From the NCBI GenBank assembly GCA_934233735.1, contig CAKQGQ010000001.1:124001-188000 (forward strand): DNA of 64,000 nt. Direction: 5' to 3'. A model generated the notes under the pieces. That model had not been told where the DNA came from. It ran no database searches and worked only from the letters and a program-made list of their open reading frames with translations. The stretch is from an uncultured Clostridia bacterium (GTDB lineage Bacteria > Bacillota > Clostridia > Peptostreptococcales > Anaerovoracaceae). Both the position numbers and the translations under genes were made by a program. Shown here in pieces: positions 39,246-46,490 of the stretch. Numbering within the stretch: the stretch's first letter is position 1; each line of letters begins with the position of its first letter.

Positions 39246-41330
39246 ATGAAGAATTTTGGCGCGGAACGGGTAATTGAGCCGAAGGGAAGTCTTCCTGTGA
39301 CCGCATGGAAGATTGATAATTCCAGAGAACTGCGTTCCAAGGAAATTCGAATTGCAATCGACTATATTACAGTCGAACGGGACAGCATGTGCCAGATTTG
39401 CTGCATATGTGAGCATAATGATGAAAAAATGAAACAGAAGTTTTTGAAATTTGTCAAAGAGAGAGGCAAACTTCATAATCCTTATACAGGCAGCGGTGCA
39501 ATTTTTACCGGAACAGTGGAAGCTGTTTCAGAGGATTGGACGCGCCCTGATATTCGGGTCGGCGACTATGTAGCGTCTCTAAGCACGATGACCGGAATTC
39601 CGGTTTACATTGAAGAAATTGAAGAGGTTGACTATGACTGTGCACAGATAAAGTGCAAAGGATATGCAATCTGCTTCGAAACTTCTATTTTGGAAAAGTG
39701 TGAGGGTATTCCGGAAAACCGAAAGAAATACCTTCGCAGAGCACTTGATGAAGAGGGAAGCTTTTATGGAATCAGTCGTCTGGCAGAGGAAATGACAATA
39801 GAGAAAGCATTGATTATCGGAGTGAGTTTGGTCGAAGTCGGATTGTATGCACAGATGATGAAGAACTGCGTACCGAATGTATCGATTTCACTTTTGGTGG
39901 AGACCGGATGTACCTGTACTTCCTGCATGAACGAGAAAAATCTTAAAAAATTGCTGAGTCCCCTGGTCGAGCATATCTATTTTGATACGATGAGCAATCC
40001 CGTCGAGACGGCGAAAAAGATTGCTGCTGATAAGGAAGAGAATTTGATGGATGTCATCATCAATCTGGAGGATATAAAAAACTGCGAAAGCGTTGCAGCG
40101 CTTATGGTAAGGCAAGGCGGACTGATTTGTCATACAAATATTGACAACAACTATTCGCAGGCAATGCTGATTGTAGAAAGTCTGGGGAAAAAGGATGTAA
40201 CCAGTTATGCCCTTGACAGTATTTATGATAATACTTATCGCATTGCGGTTGAACTCGTTCGCGATGCGGAACCGTTTTTTGCGAAGCTGGATGAATATTT
40301 CGAGCAAAACAACCGAAAACGAAAAGTGACGATAAAATCCGAGAAGGGGCACAGTGCAGCTGTTACTCAGCAAATAGACGGGTTCCTGTATATGAGCCCG
40401 GTGACAGCGGATTTGGTTGCGGATGTTTTAAATGTTGCCAAATATGACTGCAATGTAATTATTCAGGGAGAGACGGGCGTCGGAAAAGAAAGAATTTTCG
40501 ACTTGATTCATCAAAACAGTCCGAGAAAGTCGAAGCCATGTATTAAAATCAACTGCGCGACGATTCAGGAAAATCTTGCAGAGTCAGAATTTTTCGGCTA
40601 TGAAAAAGGCTCGTTTACCGGTGCAGCAAATACCGGAAAGGAAGGCTACTTCGAACTTGCAAACAACGGAACCTTGTTTCTTGATGAAATTGGGTCGCTT
40701 CCATTGGCTATGCAGTCCAAACTTTTGCGTGTGCTTCAGGAGAACACTTTTTATCGTGTGGGCGGCACGCAGGCAAAACATGTAAATGTGCGTGTCGTTT
40801 GTGCCAACAATGTTCCTTTGAAGAAACTGGTGGATGAGGGAAAATTCAGAGAGGATCTTTTTTACAGACTGAATATCTGTCAGATTGAAATCCCTCCGCT
40901 TAGAAAAAGAAAGGAAGATGTTTACTGCCTTGCAGAAGCGTTTTTGCAGCATTACAGCCAAAAATACGGAATTGAAAAGAAATTCAGCCCCGGTGCTTAC
41001 CGGAAACTTGAAGAATATCATTGGCCCGGAAATGTCAGAGAACTTGAAAACACGGTCCACCGTCTATATATTTCTGCAAGAGGAAATTTAATTGAGTCAG
41101 ATTTGGTGGATGATTTACTGAATGAGAATGTTTATGACGAAAGCGTTATTGATATTCGCAAAGAATTCAGGCGTGAAGAGTCTTTGGACTTTAACGACAT
41201 CATGGAAAGACAGGAGAAAAAACTGATTGAGTATGCTCTGAAGAAAGAAGGAACCACTCGAAAGGCAGCTGAGTTTTTGAATCTTCCGCAGACAACGCTG
41301 GCAAGAAAAAAAATCAAACATAATCTTTAA
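39246..41330 (+). CDS. Sigma-54-dependent activator with diaminohexanoate-dehydrogenase-like sensor domain
   Basis: 694 residues. Residues 1 to about 350 follow L-erythro-3,5-diaminohexanoate dehydrogenase: RVIEPKGSLPVTAWKID at the start, then ERGKLHNPYTGSG and VGDYVASLSTMT. The NAD-binding loop is degraded (ALIIGVSLVEVGLY), so it probably senses rather than reduces. The AAA+ domain has Walker A GETGVGKE (residues 408-415), the sigma-54 contact loop GSFTGA and Walker B TLFLDEIG. The C-terminal Fis-type HTH is TTRKAAEFLNLPQTTLARKK. The usual PAS or GAF sensor is absent. Confidence 0.9.
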   Translation: MKNFGAERVIEPKGSLPVTAWKIDNSRELRSKEIRIAIDYITVERDSMCQICCICEHNDEKMKQKFLKFVKERGKLHNPYTGSGAIFTGTVEAVSEDWTRPDIRVGDYVASLSTMTGIPVYIEEIEEVDYDCAQIKCKGYAICFETSILEKCEGIPENRKKYLRRALDEEGSFYGISRLAEEMTIEKALIIGVSLVEVGLYAQMMKNCVPNVSISLLVETGCTCTSCMNEKNLKKLLSPLVEHIYFDTMSNPVETAKKIAADKEENLMDVIINLEDIKNCESVAALMVRQGGLICHTNIDNNYSQAMLIVESLGKKDVTSYALDSIYDNTYRIAVELVRDAEPFFAKLDEYFEQNNRKRKVTIKSEKGHSAAVTQQIDGFLYMSPVTADLVADVLNVAKYDCNVIIQGETGVGKERIFDLIHQNSPRKSKPCIKINCATIQENLAESEFFGYEKGSFTGAANTGKEGYFELANNGTLFLDEIGSLPLAMQSKLLRVLQENTFYRVGGTQAKHVNVRVVCANNVPLKKLVDEGKFREDLFYRLNICQIEIPPLRKRKEDVYCLAEAFLQHYSQKYGIEKKFSPGAYRKLEEYHWPGNVRELENTVHRLYISARGNLIESDLVDDLLNENVYDESVIDIRKEFRREESLDFNDIMERQEKKLIEYALKKEGTTRKAAEFLNLPQTTLARKKIKHNL

Positions 41331-41365
41331 TATTTTAATATAATATGTAAAAAAGAAAACAACGA

Positions 41366-41396
41366 AAAAAGGGGCGCATTAAACGCTCCTTTTTCC
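41366..41396 (+). terminator. Terminator of the regulator gene
   Basis: AAAAAAGGGGCG pairs with CGCTCCTTTTTC around ATTAAA, with a T run. Confidence 0.75.
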
Positions 41397-41505
41397 GTCT
41401 TCATTCATTCTTTTATTTAACTTAATTTAGAGCACGCTCCTAAAAAGGAGGACTTAAATTGTTAACTTTTTTATAGCCGGTGCATAAATTGCACCGTAAT
41501 TATTC

Positions 41506-41757
41506 TTATCTAGGCATGGACCAAGTCTGCAGAGTAAAGTCTGCGCCTGCCTGGTTTAAAGTTTCGATTCCGGCAACGATAGTTGCGTGGATTTCATCAT
41601 CTGTAAATGTTAAGCCCTGGTCTTTTGCATATGCCTGCATGCCTGTTGCAATAACTTCCTCTGCGATATCGCCTTTCATAGCCTGCAGAGCGTTGTAGTT
41701 CATGGATGTGATAGCACTTTCAAAAGCATAGTCTAAAAAATCTTTCTTTGTAATCAT
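41506..41757 (-). CDS. Sigma-54-controlled small protein, unknown function
   Basis: 83 residues from ATG 41757 (MITKKDFLDYAFESAI), 7-8 nt after GGAGG; the ATG two codons earlier (41763) is too close to it. It is helical, soluble, without Cys, ends QTWSMPR, and matches no family I recognise. It is accepted because it has its own sigma-54 promoter with upstream sites and a good RBS. A hairpin CGGTGCA/TGCACCG follows its stop. Likely works with the neighbouring transporter's substrate. Confidence 0.75.
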   Translation of the reverse strand: MITKKDFLDYAFESAITSMNYNALQAMKGDIAEEVIATGMQAYAKDQGLTFTDDEIHATIVAGIETLNQAGADFTLQTWSMPR

Positions 41758-41840
41758 TTTCATACCTCCGTTTAATTCTAATAAATATTTTTCTTGTCAG
41801 TCAATCCTGTTGTCATTTTTTCTTTTGTGCTGTTATATAT

Positions 41841-41857
41841 AGCAAGAAGCGTGCCAA
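41841..41857 (-). promoter_or_regulatory. Sigma-54 (-24/-12) promoter for the small protein
   Basis: Minus-strand TTGGCACGCTTCTTGCT, with GG and GC exactly 10 nt apart. It is almost identical to the NhaC promoter over the -24 element. The predicted start is near 41829, about 70 nt upstream of the small gene. Confidence 0.85.
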
Positions 41858-41929
41858 CTGTCCAAAAACCGAATAAAATTTAAAAAAATACGAAATTAAG
41901 CGATTTTAAAAAGGTTTTTCTCATAGCTC

Positions 41930-42000
41930 GAACCAAAAATGGTTTAATTTTGAACCGAAAATGAGATTTTACGGCAATGAGTTGAACCAATTATGGGTCC
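41930..42000. promoter_or_regulatory. Cluster of upstream activator sites
   Basis: GAACCAAAAATGGTTT (41930-41945) and GAACCAATTATGGGTCC (41984-42000) are full dyads. GAACCGAAAATGAG (41952-41965) is a half-conserved third copy. They lie 75-145 bp upstream of the sigma-54 promoter at 41841 and share the dyad seen at 39119-39166. Confidence 0.75.
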
Positions 42001-42044
42001 AAAATTCGAAATAGACAAAATGTCCGAAACCAAAGAAGGAATTC

Positions 42045-42584
42045 TTAATTTGTTTTTATTAAATTAACGGAAGCTTCGCCGTCGATTTCATAAACTTTTA
42101 CGGCGACAACTTCGGATTTAGAGGTAGGAACATTCTTTCCTACATAATCGGCGCGAATCGGAAGCTCGCGATGTCCGCGATCAACCAGAACCGCAAGCTG
42201 AATTCCGGCAGCTCTGCCGCAGGCAGATGTCGCATCCAGCGCTGCGCGTGCGGTACGCCCGGTATAGAGAACATCGTCAACCAGGATTACGATTTTCCCA
42301 GTGATGTCGAAAGGTACGAAGCTGTTGTTTATGACAGGGTCCGGCTGAATTTCTGTTAAATCGTCGCGATAGAGCGTGATATCAAGCTCGCCTACAGGAA
42401 CCTCTGCCCCTTCGATTGCCTTGATATTCTCTGCCAGAACCTTTGCCAGCGGAACACCCCTGCGGCGGATGCCGAGCAGCACCAGATTTTCCGCACCGTG
42501 ATTGCGCTCCAAAATCTGATGTGAGATACGTTTGAGTGCGCGCTGCATGTCCGCAGCGTTCATAAGTTCGGATTTTGTATTCAT
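42045..42584 (-). CDS. pyrR: PyrR: pyr attenuation regulator / uracil phosphoribosyltransferase
   Basis: 179 residues. The PRPP loop VILVDDVLYTGRTARAALDA is intact, with LGIRRRGVPLAKVLAENI and the RNA-binding basic face typical of PyrR. It binds the leader RNA of pyr genes in response to UMP/UTP and also makes UMP from uracil. Second gene after uraA on this strand, with its own hairpin just upstream. RBS GGAGG. Confidence 0.95.
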   Translation of the reverse strand: MNTKSELMNAADMQRALKRISHQILERNHGAENLVLLGIRRRGVPLAKVLAENIKAIEGAEVPVGELDITLYRDDLTEIQPDPVINNSFVPFDITGKIVILVDDVLYTGRTARAALDATSACGRAAGIQLAVLVDRGHRELPIRADYVGKNVPTSKSEVVAVKVYEIDGEASVNLIKTN

Positions 42585-42602
42585 AAAAAACCTCCGTTAT
42601 TG

Positions 42603-42630
42603 AAAAAAGGCCGCCGGAACGCCGACGGCC
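42603..42630 (-). terminator. Terminator-like hairpin between uraA and pyrR
   Basis: On the minus strand GGCCGTCGGCGTTCCGGCGGCC is followed by TTTTTT. It sits after the uraA stop and 20 nt before the pyrR start, so readthrough of this hairpin would set pyrR level. Confidence 0.75.
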
Positions 42631-42647
42631 GAATGATGTGACAACAA

Positions 42648-44000
42648 TCAGTATTTTCCGAGTGAGGAAGCAAGTGTTTCATCCGGTTCTTCAGCGAAGT
42701 GGTAATCTTTGCCCGGAAGAACTGCGTTCAGCAGGATGCCGACGATGGATGCAACCGCAAGCCCTGTCATATTGATTGTGATGCTTCCGATTACGATTGG
42801 AATGCCACCTGCTTCGGAGAAGTTGATTCCTACTGCAAGACCAAGGATGATAGCAGCAACGATAACGTTTCTGGATTCCTGGAAGTTTGTCTTGTTTTCT
42901 ACAACGTTTCTTACACCGATTGCGGAAATCATTCCGTAAAGGATGATGGAAACACCGCCGATGGTTGCGGACGGCATTACCTCGATGATTGCCGCAAACT
43001 TCGGACAGAAGGAAAGCAGGATTGCATAGATTGCAGCAAGTTTAATTACGAACGGGTCGTAAACCTTTGTAAGTGCAAGCACGCCTGTGTTTTCACCGTA
43101 AGTTGTGTTTGCCGGAGCACCGAAGAGAGCTGCAATTGTAGTTCCCACGCCGTCACCGATTAAAGTTCTGTGAAGTCCCGGGTCTTTAATGAAGTTTTTG
43201 CCAACCGTGCCGCTGATTGCGGAGATGTCGCCAACGTGTTCCATCATAGTTGCGAATGCAATCGGAACGATGGTGATGATGGAAGTGATGACCATACCCC
43301 AGTTTGTATTGCCGTTTGTGAATACGGAAAGTCCTGTGTTTTCCCAGATAACCGGAATGCCGAGCCAGTCAGCTTCTTTCACAAGTGTGAAATCTACGTT
43401 TCCGGTAACTGCCGCAACAACGTAAGATGCGATAACGCCGAGCAGAATCGGGATGATCTTAATCATGCCTTTGCCCCAGATGTTGCATACGATTACAACT
43501 ACGATTGCAACGAGAGCAATCCACCAGTTTGTACCGCAGTTGTTGATTGCAGACGGTGCAAGGTTTAAGCCGATTGCGATGATAATCGGACCGGTAACTA
43601 CCGGAGGGAAGTATTTCATGACATTGGATGAGCCGCATGCTTTGCATACTGCAGAAAGTACGAGATAAAGAAGACCCGCGCAGGCAACACCAACACATGC
43701 ATAGGTGAGAGCCACGCTTTCTGTCATTCCGTCTGCAACGCCGGCTTCCTTAACCGCGGCGTAGCCGCCGAGGAAAGCGAACGAGGAACCGAGGAATACC
43801 GGAACCTTGTGATTGGTTACGAAATGCATAAACAGAGTGGCAAGACCTGCAAACAAAAGTGTTGCGGAAATGCTGAGTCCTGTGATGATTGGAACGAGTA
43901 CGGTTGCTCCGAACATTGCAAACATGTGCTGAAGACCTAAAATCATGGTCTTGCCTGTGCCGAGCTCGCGAGCGTTGTAAATTGGCTGATGACTATTCAT
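42648..44000 (-). CDS. uraA: Uracil permease (NCS2/UraA family)
   Basis: 450 residues from ATG 44000 (MNSHQPIYNARELGTGKTMILGLQHMFAMFGATVLVP), with GGAGG 8 nt upstream; a longer in-frame extension is the leader, not protein. About 12-14 membrane spans and the NCS2 motifs GANTTYGENTG-like ANTTYGENTGVLALT and GGVSIILYG. Imports uracil with H+ or Na+. Controlled by a PyrR attenuator in its 5' leader. Confidence 0.95.
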   Translation of the reverse strand: MNSHQPIYNARELGTGKTMILGLQHMFAMFGATVLVPIITGLSISATLLFAGLATLFMHFVTNHKVPVFLGSSFAFLGGYAAVKEAGVADGMTESVALTYACVGVACAGLLYLVLSAVCKACGSSNVMKYFPPVVTGPIIIAIGLNLAPSAINNCGTNWWIALVAIVVVIVCNIWGKGMIKIIPILLGVIASYVVAAVTGNVDFTLVKEADWLGIPVIWENTGLSVFTNGNTNWGMVITSIITIVPIAFATMMEHVGDISAISGTVGKNFIKDPGLHRTLIGDGVGTTIAALFGAPANTTYGENTGVLALTKVYDPFVIKLAAIYAILLSFCPKFAAIIEVMPSATIGGVSIILYGMISAIGVRNVVENKTNFQESRNVIVAAIILGLAVGINFSEAGGIPIVIGSITINMTGLAVASIVGILLNAVLPGKDYHFAEEPDETLASSLGKY

Positions 44001-44112
44001 TTTTATCCTCCTTGAATATAACTGTAAATTTTCAGAAGGAACATCTAAGATTCTGAGGTCTGCGTGGTTGTGCGCATTTGGCAGTCTGGCTGCAGCAAAG
44101 TCGCTATGGCAT

Positions 44113-44266
44113 GAAAAAAAGCCCTGCCCACACGGCAAGACCTCACGAAACCAATCCCCGTTATTCGGATGCATGCACTTCTGCGCGCACGCACATACAA
44201 ATAAAGGAATTCTTATGTAAATCTTGCCGGTCTCTCTGTACCGATTTAAAGATGTTCTTTTCTCTT
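44113..44266 (-). promoter_or_regulatory. PyrR-dependent attenuator in the uraA leader
   Basis: Reading the minus strand: TTTAAATCGGTACAGAGAGA (PyrR-binding loop with GAGAG, stem GGT/ACC, 44219-44251) is followed by CCGGCAAGA. That segment can pair with TCTTGCCG further down as an antiterminator. The competing terminator is CTTGCC/GGCAGG with a run of T (44113-44142). PyrR-UMP stabilises the first hairpin and frees the terminator. The region 44161-44218 between shows no other signal. Confidence 0.75.
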
Positions 44267-44272
44267 CGATAC

Positions 44273-44301
44273 ATTTTAAGACAAAGCAGAAAGAAAGTCA
44301 A
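44273..44301 (-). promoter_or_regulatory. Promoter of uraA-pyrR
   Basis: Minus-strand TTGACT, 17-bp spacer, TAAAAT, about 7 bp before the PyrR-responsive leader. The neighbouring 44302-44564 is AT-rich and non-coding. Confidence 0.65.
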
Positions 44302-44564
44302 GAAAAAATATGGCAATTTGAGGAAAAATTTTGCGGGTAAAAAAAATACCATAAAAAATAATAAAAATAACAAAATAGGCTAAAAAAAAGTGATATAATA
44401 TAGTTCGTAGTAAAAATATTTGAAGTGTCCTCACTAAACTTCGAAAATGTACTAAAAAAAATACCAAATTGAATTCAAAAAATCATATCGAAAACAGAGT
44501 AGTAGATGTAGTCTAATAGTAGATAATGTCTTGCAATGTTTTAAGAGAGGAGTGTAAAGAAGAT

Positions 44565-45410
44565 ATGAATAAAGATTTAGTTCTGTTGGACGGCGCGGTA
44601 GGCACCAGTCTTTGGGAAAAAGCAGAAGATAAAGTTCCTGTATGGAGATATAATGTAGAAAAACCTGAAATCGTTTCCGAGCTCATAAAAGAGTATTACG
44701 ATGCCGGCTCGAAGATTATACTGGCGAACACATTCAGTGCTAACGGACCAAGTGTTGCGGAATCCGGATACACGGTGGAGCAAATCGTATCTTCTGCTAT
44801 GGATATTGCGCACGACGCACTCGATGGAACCGATGCGAAGATTGCATTGTCCGTAGGACCACTCACAGGGCTTTTGAAGCCATTCGGAAATATTTCGGAC
44901 GCTGAGGCGGAAGAAATCTTTACCGAGCAAATTGAAGTTGGTGTGAAAGGAAAACCGGATGTTATTTTCCTGCAGACTTTCATGGATTTGAAAATGATGC
45001 AGATTGCGGCAAAAATTGCAAGAAAACATGACATTCCGCTGTTTTGTTCCTTCAGCTTCGTCAAGAGTGCCCCGGGAAAAGGTGCAAGAACCATGATGGG
45101 CAACTCGATTGACAAGATTCTTGAAGGTCTGAAAGAGTTTAAACCGGACGCAGTAGGCATGAACTGCTCTGTAGGACCTGAGCTGGCACTCCCGGTTATT
45201 CAGGAATTCTCCGAAAAGACAGAGATTCCTTTGATTTTCAAACCGAATGCCGGGAAACCGACTTTGGAAGGCGGAAGCCAGTTTGATTTTGAGGTCTTTG
45301 CAGAGGACATCGCGAAGGCTGCGAACATTCCGGGCGTGAAGTACATCGGCGGATGCTGCGGCTCCAACCCGAAGTACATTCAAGCGCTTAGGGAAAAGTG
45401 CAATTTATAA
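44565..45410 (+). CDS. Homocysteine S-methyltransferase family protein (MetH N-domain like)
   Basis: 281 residues, MNKDLVLLDGAVGTSLWEKAED start. The zinc site is GMNCSVGP plus GGCCGSNP (three Cys), as in MetH and BHMT N-domains; it activates a thiol for methyl transfer. No cobalamin domain. With the corrinoid proteins of this island it may move methyl groups from methylcobalamin to homocysteine or another thiol; that is inference from location. RBS weak (AAGAAG). Confidence 0.85.
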   Translation: MNKDLVLLDGAVGTSLWEKAEDKVPVWRYNVEKPEIVSELIKEYYDAGSKIILANTFSANGPSVAESGYTVEQIVSSAMDIAHDALDGTDAKIALSVGPLTGLLKPFGNISDAEAEEIFTEQIEVGVKGKPDVIFLQTFMDLKMMQIAAKIARKHDIPLFCSFSFVKSAPGKGARTMMGNSIDKILEGLKEFKPDAVGMNCSVGPELALPVIQEFSEKTEIPLIFKPNAGKPTLEGGSQFDFEVFAEDIAKAANIPGVKYIGGCCGSNPKYIQALREKCNL

Positions 45411-45441
45411 TTTAAGCAGAAGATAATAGGAGGACATAGAT

Positions 45442-46488
45442 ATGAATTCAATTGAAAGAGTAATGGCAGCATTAAACCATAAAGAGGCAGACCATGTTCC
45501 TGTATACCCGCTGATTAACAGCGTTTCCATGCAGACAACAGGCGCTACATACGAAGAATGGTCGAAAGACCCTAAGCTTTGCGCAGAATCCATCATTAAA
45601 GCTACAGACGAAATCGGCGTTGACTGTATTTGTACATTAGTTGACCTTTCCGTAGAAGCTGCTGACTGGGGACAGAAGGTAGTTTACAGCGCAAAGAATG
45701 CAGCTCACCCGGATATGGACGATCGTGTGCTGAAGAGTGCTGACGACTATGATAAGGTTGAAATCCTCAACCCGAGAGAAACTCCAAGAATGAGTGAACA
45801 CATCGAACTTGCAAGACTCCTTTATGAAGCAAGAGGACAGGAAAAGCCAATCGTAGGTTTCGTATTCGGACCTCTGGGTATTCTTTCCATGATGAGAGGA
45901 CAGGAGCAGATGTTCTATGATATGATTAAATGCCCTGACAAGATGAACCAGGCTCTTCACAATATCACAGAAACATTGAAAGAATTCTCCATCGCTTTAA
46001 TCGAAGCAGGGTGCTCGGCAATCATGTTCGATACTTTATATTCGTCCAAGACAATCTTAAGCCCGAAGATGTGGGATAAGGTTGAAGGTCCGCTGGTTGA
46101 AGACCTCGCAAAGACAGTAAGAGAACACGGTGCAGAAGTTATGGTTCATAACTGCGGCGACGGAATCTATCTTAAGGAACAGATTGCAAGAATGCACCCA
46201 ATCGCGTTCTCGCTTGACCACCTTCCGCCTGATTGCAAGACATTAGAAGAAATGAAAGCAACATATGGCGATCAGACAACCTTCATTGGTTTAATCGAAC
46301 CGGGCTGGCTGCTTGCTGCTACAGAAGATCAGGTTAAGGAAGAATGTCATAAGCAGATTGACGCACTCGCAAAAGACGGTGGCTTCATTCTCGCAACGGG
46401 CTGTGAATATCCGTCCGCACTGAACTTCGATCTGGCAAAACTCATCGTAAACGAAGCAAAAACTTACGGAAAATACGGAGATAAATAA
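45442..46488 (+). CDS. MtbA/MtaA-like methylcobalamin:thiol methyltransferase (UroD fold)
   Basis: 348 residues of the uroporphyrinogen-decarboxylase fold. It has the methyltransferase zinc motif VMVHNCGDG (His, Cys) with ATGCEYP late (third Cys), and lacks the Asp/Tyr active site of UroD. In archaea these proteins methylate coenzyme M; bacteria have no CoM pathway, so the acceptor here is open (tetrahydrofolate or homocysteine). AGGAGG RBS. It follows the Hcy-methyltransferase-like gene. Confidence 0.85.
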   Translation: MNSIERVMAALNHKEADHVPVYPLINSVSMQTTGATYEEWSKDPKLCAESIIKATDEIGVDCICTLVDLSVEAADWGQKVVYSAKNAAHPDMDDRVLKSADDYDKVEILNPRETPRMSEHIELARLLYEARGQEKPIVGFVFGPLGILSMMRGQEQMFYDMIKCPDKMNQALHNITETLKEFSIALIEAGCSAIMFDTLYSSKTILSPKMWDKVEGPLVEDLAKTVREHGAEVMVHNCGDGIYLKEQIARMHPIAFSLDHLPPDCKTLEEMKATYGDQTTFIGLIEPGWLLAATEDQVKEECHKQIDALAKDGGFILATGCEYPSALNFDLAKLIVNEAKTYGKYGDK

Positions 46489-46490
46489 AA

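Noticed and set aside
41401..41450. Possible tRNA-Pyl on the minus strand (CTCTAAA loop)
   Set aside because: The flanks of the loop do not form a 5-bp anticodon stem and no acceptor or T arm is present. The same applied to CTCTAAA matches near 12570 and 42116.
44302..44564. Cobalamin riboswitch ahead of the methyltransferase island
   Set aside because: AT-rich sequence without the B12-box core or the expected stems.
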